A DNA stretch of 64,000 bases from Clusia tigrina (Eukaryota; Arthropoda; Insecta; Diptera; Clusiidae): positions 558,001-622,000 of the forward strand of contig CAKKTE020000288.1 of assembly GCA_920105625.2 (NCBI GenBank), given 5' to 3'. A program made the position numbers and the translations under genes. Below the pieces are notes generated by a model that was not told where the DNA came from, made no database searches, and saw only the letters and a program-made list of their open reading frames with translations. Below are positions 1 to 10,746 of the stretch, in pieces (within the stretch, counting starts at the first letter, position 1; every line of letters begins with the position of its first letter).

Positions 1-10
1 GTATTTAGGG

Positions 11-206
11 CCATTTGAAGTTTTATCAGTGTTTGATTTGGGACTCAAAGGTAGCATAGCTTTAAGCGATTGCTTAAATTGACAAGAGGCTCGAGCACTT
101 TATTGTTACAAAATTTCAAGGTTTTATGACGCTCCAGTAAAAAGTTACAAGCATTTGTATGTTGCAAACTTTGATAGGTGTAGGACGTACCGTATAGAAG
201 TTAGGG
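11..206 (+). repeat. Reference satellite monomer (196 bp)
   Basis: First complete monomer, counted from CCATTTGAAG. Landmarks in monomer coordinates: GGGACTCAAGGG near 29-40; a degenerate direct repeat (AGCATAGCTTTG, then AGCGATAGCTTA) near 43-66; GGCTCGAGTACTT near 78-90, which fuses a CTCGAG and an AGTACT site in the consensus; TTGTTACAA near 93-101; TTTTATGACGCTCCAG near 112-126; the dyad TACAAGCATTTGTA near 136-149; and the CpG-rich GGACGTACCGTAT near 173-185. 196 is not a multiple of 3, so any reading frame rotates from one monomer to the next and returns only after 588 bp. This particular monomer has AAAGG in place of AAGGG and a GCGATTGC variant, a linked pair seen in many later monomers. 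Confidence 0.95.
141..172. other. Nested dyad within the monomer (representative copy)
   Basis: Inner arms TACAA (146-150) and TTGTA (155-159) flank the 4-base loop GCAT. Outer arms AAAGTT (141-146) and AACTTT (167-172) are 20 bases apart and share one base with the inner dyad. The motif recurs in nearly every monomer. One variant class changes the inner left arm to TGCAA and the right outer context to GCACACTTT, weakening both dyads. Short dyads are common in centromeric satellites and have been linked to non-B DNA; a function here is inference only. Confidence 0.6.
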
Positions 207-404
207 CCATTTGAAGTTTTATCAGAGTGTTTGATTTGGGACTCAAGGGTAGCATAGCTTTGAGCGATAACTTAAATTGAGAAGAGGCTCCAGTACTTTA
301 TTGTTACTAAATTTCAAGGTTTTATGACGCTGCAGTAAAAAGTTACAAGCATTTGTATGTTGCAAACTTTGATAGGTGTAGGACGCACTGTATAGAAGTT
401 AGGG

Positions 405-1580
405 CCATTTGAAGTTTTATCAGTGTTTGATTTGGGACTCAAGGGTAGCATAGCTTTGAGCGATAGCTTAAATTGACAAGAGGCTTGAGTACTTTATTGT
501 TACAAAATTTCAAGGTTTTATGACGCTCCAGTAAAAAGTTACAAGCATTTGTATGTTGCAAACTTTGATAGGTGTAGGACGTACCGTATAGAAGTTATGG
601 CCATTTGAAGTTTTATCAGTGTTTTATTTGGGACTCAAGGGTTGCATAGCTTTGAGCGATAACTTAAATTGACAAGAGGCTCGAGTACTTTAGTGTTACT
701 AAATTTCAAGGTTTTATGACGCTCCAGTAAAAAGTTACAAGCATTTGTATGTTGCAAACTTTTAAAGGTGTAGGATGCACCGTATAGAAGTTAGGGCCAT
801 TTGAAATTTTATTAGTGTTTGATTTGGAACTGAAGGGTAGCATAGCTTTGAGCGATAGCTTAAATTGACAAGAGGCTCGAGTACTTTATTGTTACAAAAT
901 TGCAAGGTTTTATGACGCTCCAGTAAAAAGTTACAAGCATTTGTATGTTGCAAACTTTGATAGGTGTAGGACAAACCGTATAGAAGTTAGGGCCATTTGA
1001 AGTTTTATCAGTGTTTGATTTGGGACTCAAGGGTAGGATAGCTTTGAGCGATAGCTTAAATTGACAAGAGGCTCGAGTACTTTATGGTTACAAAATTTCA
1101 AGGTTTTATGACGCTCCAGTAAAAAGTTACAAGCATTTGTATGTTGCAAACTTTGATAGGTGTAGGACGTACCGTATAGAAGTTATGGCCATTTGAAGTT
1201 TTATCAGTGTTTTATTTGGGACTCAAGGGTTGCATAGCTTTGAGCGATAACTTAAATTGACAAGAGGCTCGAGTACTTTAGTGTTACTAAATTTCAAGGT
1301 TTTATGACGCTCCAGTAAAAAGTTACAACCATTTGTATGTTGCAAACTTTTAAAGGTGTAGGATGCACCGTATAGAAGTTAGGGCCATTTGAAATTTTAT
1401 TAGTGTTTGATTTGGAACTGAAGGGTAGCATAGCTTTGAGCGATAGCTTAAATTGACAAGAGGCTCGAGTACTTTATTGTTACAAAATTGCAAGGTTTTA
1501 TGACGCTCCAGTAAAAAGTTACAAGCATTTGTATGTTGCAAACTTTGATAGGTGTAGGACGCACCGTATAAAAGTCAGGG
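405..1580 (+). repeat. Tandem pair of 588-bp trimers
   Basis: Two three-monomer blocks (405-992 and 993-1580) follow each other at an offset of exactly 588 bp. Shared private marks include GTTATGGCC (at about 597 and 1185), GTGTTTTATTTGG, TTTAGTGTTACTAAA and CTTTTAAAGGTGTAGGATGC (at about 758 and 1346). The copies differ at a few sites, for example CATAGC against GATAGC and TTATTG against TTATGG, and they diverge after about 957/1545. This is a recent local duplication by three monomers. Confidence 0.85.
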
Positions 1581-2158
1581 CCATTTGAAGCTTTATCAGT
1601 GTTTGATTTTGGACACAAGGGTAGCATAGCTTTGAGCGATAGCTTAAATTGACAAGAGGCTTGAGTACTTTATTGTTACAAAATTTCAAGGTTTTATGAC
1701 GCTCTAGTAAAAAGTTACAAGCATTTGTATGTTGCAAACTTTGATAAGTGTAGGACGTACCGTATAGAAGTTAGGGCCATTTGAAGTTTTACCAGGGTTT
1801 GATTTGGGACTCAAGGGTAGCATAGCTTTGAGCGATAGCTTAAATTAACAAGAGGCTCGAGTACTTTATTGTTAAAAAATTTCATGGTTTTATGACGCTC
1901 CACTAAAAAGTTGCCAGTATTTGTATGTTGCACACTTTGATAGCTGTAGGACGTACCGTATAGAAGTCAGGGCCATTTGAAGCTTTATCAGTGTTTGATT
2001 TGGGATTCAAGGGAAGCATAGCTTTGAGCGATAGCTTAAATTGACAAGAGGCTCGGGTACTTTATTGTTACAAAATTTCAAGGTTTTATGACGCTCTAGT
2101 AAAAAGTTACAAGCATTTGTATGTTGCAAACTTTGATAGGTGTAATACGTACCGTATA

Positions 2159-2698
2159 GTATTTAGGGCCATTTGAAGTTTTATCAGTGTTTGATTTGGG
2201 ACTCAAAGGTAGCATAGCTTTAAGCGATTGCTTAAATTGACAAGAGGCTCGAGCACTTTATTGTTACAAAATTTCAAGGTTTTATGACGCTCCAGTAAAA
2301 AGTTACAAGCATTTGTATGTTGCAAACTTTGATAGGTGTAGGACGTACCGTATAGAAGTTAGGGCCATTTGAAGTTTTATCAGAGTGTTTGATTTGGGAC
2401 TCAAGGGTAGCATAGCTTTGAGCGATAACTTAAATTGAGAAGAGGCTCCAGTACTTTATTGTTACTAAATTTCAAGGTTTTATGACGCTGCAGTAAAAAG
2501 TTACAAGCATTTGTATGTTGCAAACTTTGATAGGTGTAGGACGCACCGTATAGAAGTTAGGGCCATTTGAAGTTTTATCAGTGTTTGATTTGGGACTCAA
2601 GGGTAGCATAGCTTTGAGCGATAGCTTAAATTGACAAGAGGCTTGAGTACTTTATTGTTACAAAATTTCAAGGTTTTATGACGCTCTAGTAAAAAGTT
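2159..2698 (+). repeat. Copy of the window start at offset 2,158 bp (11 monomers)
   Basis: The rare GTATTTAGGGCC start followed by the AAAGGTAGC, TTTAAGCGATTGC and CGAGCACTTT variants is present at 1 and again here, and the next monomer in both places has the CAGAGTG insertion and GCTGCAGTAAAA. The blocks part after about 540/2698, where CTCCAG becomes CTCTAG. 2,158 equals eleven 196-bp monomers plus the 2-bp insertion. The same GTATTTAGGG-led monomer recurs at 5688, 8627 and 9215, so this monomer type is a convenient HOR marker for the first 10 kb. Confidence 0.8.
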
Positions 2699-3954
2699 AC
2701 AAGCATTTGTATGTTGCAAACTTTGATAAGTGTAGGACGTACCGTATAGAAGTTAGGGCCATTTGAAGTTTTACCAGTGTTTGATTTGGGACCCAAGGGT
2801 AGCATAGCTTTGAGCGATAGCTTAAATTAACAAGAGGCTCGAGTACTTTATTGTTAAAAAATTTAAAGGTTTTATGACGCTCCACTAAAAAGTTGCAAGT
2901 ATTTGTATGTTGCACACTTTGATAGCTGTAGGACGTACCGTATAGAAGTCAGGGCCATTTGAAGCTTTATCAGTGTTTGATTTGGGACTCAAGGGAAGCA
3001 TAGCTTTGAGCGATAGCTTAAATGGACAAGAGGCTCGGGTACTTTATTGTTACAAAATTTCAAGGTTTTATGACGCTCTAGTAAAAAGTTACAAGCATTT
3101 GTATGTTGCAAACTTTGATAGGTGTAGGACGTACCGTATAGAAGTTAGGGCCATTTGAAGTTTTATCAGTGTTTGATTTGGGACTCAAGTTTAGCGTAGC
3201 TTTGAGCGATAACTTAAATTGGCAAGAGGCTCGAATACTTTATTGTTACTAAATTGCAAGGTCTTATGACGCTCCAGTAAAAAGTTACAAGCATTTGTAT
3301 GTTGCAAACTTTGATAGGTGTAGGACGCACCGTATAGAAGTTAGGGCCATTTGAAGTTTTATCAGTGTTTGATTTGGGACTCAAGGGTAGCATAGCTTTG
3401 AGCGATAACTTAAATTGAGAAGAGGCTCCAGTACTTTATTGTTACTAAATTTCAAGGTTTTATGACGCTGCAGTAAAAAGTTACAAGCATTTGTATGTTG
3501 CAAACTTTGATAGGTGTAGGACGCACCGTATAGAAGTTAGGGCCATTTGAAGTTTTATCAGTGTTTGATTTGGGACTCAAGGGTAGCATAGCTTTGAGCG
3601 ATAGCTTAAATTGACAAGAGGCTCGAGCACTTTATTGTTACAAAATTTCAAGGTTTTATGACGCTCCAGTAAATGTTACAAGCATTTGTATGTTGCAAAC
3701 TTTGATAGGTGTAGGACGTACCGTATAAAAGTTAGTGCCATTTGAAGTTTTATCAGTGTTCGATTTGCGACTCAAGGGTAGCATAGCTTTGAGCGATAGC
3801 TTAAATTGACAAGAGGCTCGAGTACTTTACTGTTACAAAATTTCAAGGTTTTATGACGCTCCAGTAAAAAGTTACAAGCATTTGTATGTTGCAAACTTTG
3901 ATAGGTGTAGGACGTACCGTATAGAAGTTAGGGCCATTTGAAGTTTTATCAATG

Positions 3955-6900
3955 TTTGATTTGGGACTCAAGTTTAGCGTAGCTTTGACCGATAACTTAA
4001 ATTGACAAGAGGCTCGAATACTTTATTGTTACTAAATTGCAAGGTCTGATGACGCTCCAGTAAAAAGTTACAAGCATTTGTATGTTGCAAACTTTGATAG
4101 GTGTAGGACGTGCCGTATAGAAGTTAGGGCCATTTGAAGTTTTATCAGTGTTTGATTTGGGACTCTAGGGTAGCATAACTTTGAGCGATAGCTTAAATTG
4201 ACAAGAGGCTCGAGTACTTTATTGTTACAAAATTTCAAGGTTTTATGACGCTCCAGTAAAAAGTTGCAAGCATTTGTATGTTGCACACTTTGATAGCTGT
4301 AGGACGTACCGTATAGAAGTCAGGGCCATTTGAGGCTTTATCAGTGTTTGATTTGGGACTCAAGGGTAGCATAGCTTTGAGCGATAGCTTAAATAGACAA
4401 GAGGTTCGGGTACTTTATTGTTACAAAATTTCAAGTTTTTATGACGCTCCAGTAAAAAGTTACAAGCATTTGTATATTGCAAACTTTGATAGGTGTAGGA
4501 CGTACCATATAGAAGTTAGGGCCATTTGAAGTTTTATCAGTGTTTGATTTGGGACTCAAGGGTAGCATAGCTTTGAGCGATAGCTTAAATTAACAACCGG
4601 CTCGAGTACTTTATTGTTACAAAATTTCAAGTTTTTATGACGCTCCAGTAAAAAGTTACAAGCATTTGTATGTTGCAAACTTTGATAAGTGTAGGACGTA
4701 CCATATATATGTTAGGGCCATTTGAAGTTTTATCAGTGTCCGATTTGGGACTCAAGGGTAGCATAGCTTTGAGCGATAGCTTAAATTGACAATAGGCTCG
4801 AGTACTTTACTGTTACAAAATTTCAAGGTTTTATGACGCTCCAGTAAAAAGTTACAAGCATTTGTATGTTGCAAACTTTTAAAGGTGTAGGATGCACCGT
4901 ATAGAAGTTAGGGCAATTTGAAATTTTATTAGTGTTTGATTTGGGACTGAAGGGTAGCATAGCTTTGAGCGATAGCTTAAATTGACAAGAGGCTCGAGTA
5001 CTTTATTGTTACAAAATTGCAAGGTTTTATGACGCTCCAGTAAAAAGTTACAAGCATTTGTATGTTGCAAACTTTGATAGGTGTAGGATGCATCGTATAG
5101 AAGTTAGGGCCATTTGAAGTTTTATCAGTGTTTGATTTGGGCCTCAAGGGTAGCATTGCTTTGAGCGATATATTAAATTGACAAGAGGCTCGAGTACTTT
5201 ATTGTTACAAAATTTCAAGGTTTTATGACGCTCCAGTAAAAAGTTGCAAGCATTTGTATGTTGCAAACTTTGATAAGTGTAGGACGTACCGTATAGAAGT
5301 TAGGGCCATTTGAAGTTTTACCAAGGTTTGATTTGGGACTCAAGGGTAGCATAGCTTTGAGCGATAGCTTAAATTAACAAGAGGCTCGAGTACTTTATTG
5401 TTAAAAAATTTCAAGGTTTTATGACGCTCCACTAAAAAGTTGCAAGTATTTGTATGTTGCACACTTTGATAGCTGTAGGACGTACCGTATAGAAGTCAGG
5501 GCCATTTGAAGCTTTATCAGTGTTTGATTTGGGACTCAAGGGAAGCATAGCTATGAGCGATAGCTTAAATTGACAAGAGGCTCGGGTACTTTATTGTTAC
5601 AAAATTTCAAGGTTTTATGACGCTCTAGTAAAAAGTTACAAGCATTTGTATGTTGCAAACTTTGATAGGTGTAGGACGTACCGTATAGTATTTAGGGCCA
5701 TTTGAAGTTTTATCAGTGTTTGATTTGGGACTCAAAGGTAGCATAGCTTTAAGCGATTGCTTAAATTGACAAGAGGCTCGAGCACTTTATTGTTACAAAA
5801 TTTCAAGGTTTTATGACGCTCCAGTAAAAAGTTACAAGCATTTGTATGTTGCAAACTTTGATAGGTGTAGGACGTACCGTATAAAAGTTAGTGCCATTTG
5901 AAGTTTTATCATTGTTCGATTTGCGACTCAAGGGTAGCATAGCTTTGAGCGATAGCTTAAATTGACAAGAGGCTCGAGTACTTTACTGTTACAAAATTTC
6001 AAGGTTTTATGACGCTCCAGTAAAAAGTTACAAGCATTTGTATGTTGCAAACTTTGATAGGTGTAGGACGTACCGTATAGAAGTTAGGGCCATTTGAAGT
6101 TTTATCAGAGTGTTTGATTTGGGACTCAAGGGTAGCATAGCTTTGAGCGATAACTTAAATTGAGAAGAGGCTCCAGTACTTTATTGTTACTAAATTTCAA
6201 GGTTTTATGACGCTGCAGTAAAAAGTTACAAACATTTGTATGTTGCAAACTTTGATAGGTGTAGGACGCACCGTATAGAAGTTAGGGCCATTTGAAGTTT
6301 TATCAGTGTTTGATTGGGACTCAAGGGTAGAATAGCTTTGAGCAATAACTTAAATTGACAAGAGGCTCGAGTACTTTACTGTTACAAAATTGCAAGGTTT
6401 TATGGCGCTCCAGTAAAAGTTACAAATATTTGTATGTTGCAAACTTTGATAGGAGTAGGACGTACCGTATAGAAGTTAGGGCCATTTGAAGTTTTATCAG
6501 TGTTTGATTTGGGACTCAAGGGTAGCATAGCTTTGAGCGATAACTTAAATTGAGAAGAGGCTCCAGTACTTTATTGTGACTAAATTTCAAGGTTTTATGA
6601 CGCTGCAGTAAAAAGTTACAAGCATTTGTATGTTGCAAACTTTGATAGGTGTAGGACGCACCGTATAGAAGTTAGGGCCATTTGAAGTTTTATCAGTGTT
6701 TGATTTGGGACTCAAGGGTAGCATAGCTTTGAGCGATAACTTAAATTGACAAGAGGCTCGAGTACTTTACTGTTACAAAATTTCAAGGTTTTATGGCGCT
6801 CCAGTAAAAGTTACAAGTATTTGTATGTTGCAAACTTTGATAGGAGTAGGACGTACCGTATAGAAGTTAGGGCCATTTGAAGTTTTATCAGTGTTTGATT

Positions 6901-8190
6901 TGGGACTCAAGTTTAGCGTAGCTTTGAGCGATAACTTAAATTGACAAGAGGCTCGAATACTTTATTGTTACTAAATTGCAAGGTCTTATGACGCTCCAGT
7001 AAAAAGTTACAAGCATTTGTATGTTGCAAACTTTGATAGGTGTAGGACGTGCCGTATAGAAGTTAGGGCCATTTGAAGTTTTATCAGTGTTTGATTTGGG
7101 ACTCAAGGGTAGCATAGCTTTGAGCGATAGCTTAAATTGACAAGAGGCTCGAGTACTTAATTTTTACAAAATTTCAAGGTTTTATGACGCTCCAGTAAAA
7201 AGTTACAAGCATTTGTATGTTGCACACTTTGATAGCTGTAGCACGTACCGTATAGAAGTCAGGGCCATTTGAAGCTTAATCAGTGTTTGATATGGGACTC
7301 ATGGGTAGCAAAGCTTTGAGCGATAGCTTAAATAGACAAGAGGTTCGGGTACTTTATTGTTACAAAATTTCAAGTTTTTATGACGCTCCAGTAAAAAGTT
7401 ACAAGCATTTGTATATTGCAAACTTTGATAGGTGTAGGACGTACCGTATAGAAGTTAGGGCCATTTGAAGTTTTATCAGTGTTTGATTTGGGACTCAAGG
7501 GTAGCATAGCTTTGAGCGATAGCTTAAATTAACAAGAGGCTCGAGTACTTTATTGTTACAAAATTTCAAGGTTTTATGACGCTCCAGTAAAAAGTTACAA
7601 GCATTTGTATGTTGCAAACTTTGATAAGTGTAGGACGTACCATATAGATGTTAGGGCCATTTGAAGTTTTATCAGTGTCCGATTTGGGACTCAAGGGTAG
7701 CATAGCTTTGAGCGATAGCTTAAATTGACAAGAGGCTCGAGTACTTTACTGTTACAAAATTTCAAGGTTTTATGACGCTCCAGTAAAAAGTTACAAGCAT
7801 TTGTATGTTGCAAACTTTTAAAGGTGTAGGATGCACCGTATAGAAGTTAGGGCCATTTGAAATTTTATTAGTGTTTGATTTGGGACTGAAGGGTAGCATA
7901 GCTTTGAGCGATAGCTTAAATTGACAAGAGGCTCGATTACTTTATTGTTACAAAATTGCAAGGTTTTATGACGCTCCAGTAAAAAGTTACAAGCATTTGT
8001 ATGTTGCAAACTTTGATAGGTGTAGGACGCACCATATAGAAGTTAGGGCCATTTGAAGTTTTATCAGTGTTTGATTTGGGACTCAAGGGTAGCATTGCTT
8101 TGAGCGATACCTTAAATTGACAAGAGGCTCGAGTACTTTATTGTTACAAAATTTCAAGGTTTTATGACGCTCCAGTAAAAAGTTGCAAGC
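3955..8190 (+). repeat. Two copies of a 15-monomer HOR, offset 2,939 bp
   Basis: About 3955-5250 matches about 6894-8190. Shared marks are AAGTTTAGCGTAGC (3970s and 6910s), ACGTGCCG, AAATAGACAAGAGGTTCGGG, TTGTATATTGC, CATATA followed by TGTTAGGG, and CTTTTAAAGGTGTAGGATGC. The GTATTTAGGG monomers at 5688 and 8627 are also 2,939 bp apart, but the DNA between about 5,250 and 5,688 does not match its partner monomer for monomer, so the HOR is broken there. 2,939 is fifteen monomers minus one base. The stretch 5,270-5,690 instead resembles 1,741-2,160 at offset 3,529. Confidence 0.75.
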
Positions 8191-8459
8191 ATTTGTATGT
8201 TGCATACTTTGATAGCTGTAGGACGTACCGTATAAAAGTCAGGGCCATTTGAAGCTTTATCAGTGTTTGATTTGGGACTCAAGGGTAGCATAGCTTTGAG
8301 CGATAGCTTAAATTGACAAGAGGCTTGAGTACTTTATTGTTACAAAATTTCAAGGTTTTATGACGCTCTAGTAAAAAGTTACAAGCATTTGTATGTTGCA
8401 AACTTTGATAAGTGTAGGACGTACCGTATAGAAGTTAGGGCCATTTGAAGTTTTTCCAG

Positions 8460-9680
8460 TGTTTGATTTGGGACTCAAGGGTAGCATAGCTTTGAGCGAT
8501 AGCTTAAATTAACAATAGGGTCGAGTACTTTATTGTTACAAAATTTCAAGGTTTTATGACGCTCTAGTAAAAAGTTACAAGCATTTGTATGTTGCAAACT
8601 TTGATAGGTGTAGGACGTACCGTATAGTATTTAGGGCCATTTGAAGTTTTATCAGTGTTTGATTTGGGACTCAAAGGTAGCATAGCTTTAAGCGATTGCT
8701 TAAATTGACAAGAGGCTCGAGCACTTTATTGTTACAAAATTTCAAGGTTTTATGACGCTCCAGTAAAAAGTTACAAGCATTTGTATGTTGCAAACTTTGA
8801 TAGGTGTAGGACGTACCGTATAGAAGTTAGGGCCATTTGAAGTTTTATCAGTGTTTGATTTGGGACTCAAGTTTAGCGTAGCTTTGAGCGATAACTTAAA
8901 TTGACAAGAGGCTCGAATACTTTATTGTTACTAAATTGCAAGGTCTTATGACGCTCCAGTAAAAAGTTACAAGCATTTGTATGTTGCAAACTTTGATAGG
9001 TGTAGGACGTGCCGTATAGAAGTTAGGGCCATTTGAAGTTTTATCAGTGTTTGATTTGGGACTCAAGGGTAGCATAGCTTTGAGCGATAGCTTAAATTAA
9101 CAATAGGGTCGAGTACTTTATTGTTACAAAATTTCAAGGTTTTATGACGCTCTAGTAAAAAGTTACAAGCATTTGTATGTTGCAAACTTTGATAGGTGTA
9201 GGACGTACCGTATAGTATTTAGGGCCATTTGAAGTTTTATCAGTGTTTGATTTGGGACTCAAAGGTAGCATAGCTTTAAGCGATTGCTTAAATTGACAAG
9301 AGGCTCGAGCACTTTATTGTTACAAAATTTCAAGGTTTTATGACGCTCCAGTAAAAAGTTACAAGCATTTGTATGTTGCAAACTTTGATAGGTGTAGGAC
9401 GTACCGTATAGAAGTTAGGGCCATTTGAAGTTTTATCAGTGTTTGATTTGGGACTCAAGTTTAGCGTAGCTTTGAGCGATAACTTAAATTGACAAGAGGC
9501 TCGAATACTTTATTGTTACTAAATTGCAAGGTCTTATGACGCTCCAGTAAAAAGTTACAAGCATTTGTATGTTGCAAACTTTGATAGGTGTAGGACGTGC
9601 CGTATAGAAGTTAGGGCCATTTGAAGTTTTATCAGTGTTTGATTTGGGACTCAAGGGTAGCATAGCTTTGAGCGATAGCT
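8460..9680 (+). repeat. Second tandem pair of 588-bp trimers
   Basis: The unusual TTAACAATAGGGTCGAG occurs at about 8,511 and 9,099, the GTATTTAGGG monomer at 8,627 and 9,215, AAGTTTAGCGTAGC at about 8,870 and 9,458, and ACGTGCCG at about 9,009 and 9,597. All pairs are exactly 588 bp apart, so three monomers have been duplicated in tandem. The copies look almost identical across their length, which suggests a young event. The monomer after the second copy has AACAAGAGGCTCGAG instead, marking the end of the block. Confidence 0.85.
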
Positions 9681-10735
9681 TAAATTAACAAGAGGCTCGA
9701 GTACTTTATTGTTACAAAATTTCAAGGTTTTATGACGCTCCAGTAAAAAGTTACAAGCATTTGTATGTTGCAAACTTTGATAAGTGTAGGACGTACCATA
9801 TAGATGTTAGGGCCATTTGAAGTTTTATCAGTGTCCGATTTGGGACTCAAAGGTAGCATAGCTTTGAGCGATAGCTTAAATTGACAAGAGGCTCGAGTAC
9901 TTTACTGTTACAAAATTTCAAGGTTTTATGACGCTCCAGTAAAAAGTTACAAGCATTTGTATGTTGCAAATTTTTAAATGTGTAGGATGCACCGTATAGA
10001 AGTTAGGGCCATTTGAAGTTTTATCAGTGTTTGATTTGGGACGCAAAGGTAGCAGAGTTTTAGCGATTTCTTAAATTGACAAGAGGCTCGAGTACTTTAT
10101 TGTTACAAAATTTCAAGGTTTTATGACGCTCCAGTAAAAAGTTACAAGCATTTGTATGTTGCAAACTTTGATAGGTGTAGGACGTACCGTATAGCAGTTA
10201 GGGCCATTTGAAGTTTTATCAGTGTTCGATTTGGGACTCAAGGGTAGCATAGCTTTGAGCGATAGCTTAAATTGACAAGAGGCTCGAGTACTTTATTGTT
10301 ACAAAATTTCAAGGTTTTATGACGCTCCAGTAAAAAGTTGCAAGCATTTGTATGTTGCAAACTTTGATAGGTGTAGGACATACCGTATAGAAGTCAGGGC
10401 CATTTGAAGTTTTATCAGTGTTCGATTTGGGACTCAAGGGTAGCATAGTTTTGAGCGATAGCTTAAATTGACAAGAGGCTCGAATACTTTACTGTCACAA
10501 AATTTCAAGGTTTTATGACGCTAAAGTAAAAAGATACAAGCATTTGTATGTTGCAAACTTTGATAGGTGTAGGACGTACCGTATAGAAGTTAGGGCCATT
10601 TGAAGTTTTATCAGTGTTTGATTTGGGACTCAAGGGTAGCATGGCTTTGAGCGATAACTTAAATTGACAAGAGGCTCGAGTACTTTATTGTTACAAAATT
10701 TCAAGGTTTTATGACGCTCCAGTAAAAAGTTACAA

Positions 10736-10746
10736 GCATTTGTTGC
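10736..10746 (+). repeat. 4-bp deletion marker (GCATTTGTTGC), first of three
   Basis: The usual GCATTTGTATGTTGC is shortened by four bases. The same lesion recurs at 13,719 and 18,569. Spacings of 2,983 and 4,850 bp equal the offsets of the larger blocks, so one mutation was copied twice within HOR blocks and did not arise three times. Confidence 0.85.

Noticed and set aside
1..20. TTTAGGG or TTAGGG telomere-like words (one TTAGGG per monomer in GTTAGGGCC; TTTAGGG in the GTATTTAGGG variants at 1, 2159, 5688, 8627 and 9215)
   Set aside because: Single units inside the monomer and never in tandem, so this is chance and not interstitial telomere sequence.
10200..10260. Pol III-like boxes: GTTCGATTT in one variant class resembles a B box, and TAGCATAGCT resembles an A box
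   Set aside because: The B-like word lies upstream of the A-like word within a monomer, both are imperfect at their ends, and there is no cloverleaf or T-run terminator in place. No tRNA or SINE is supported.
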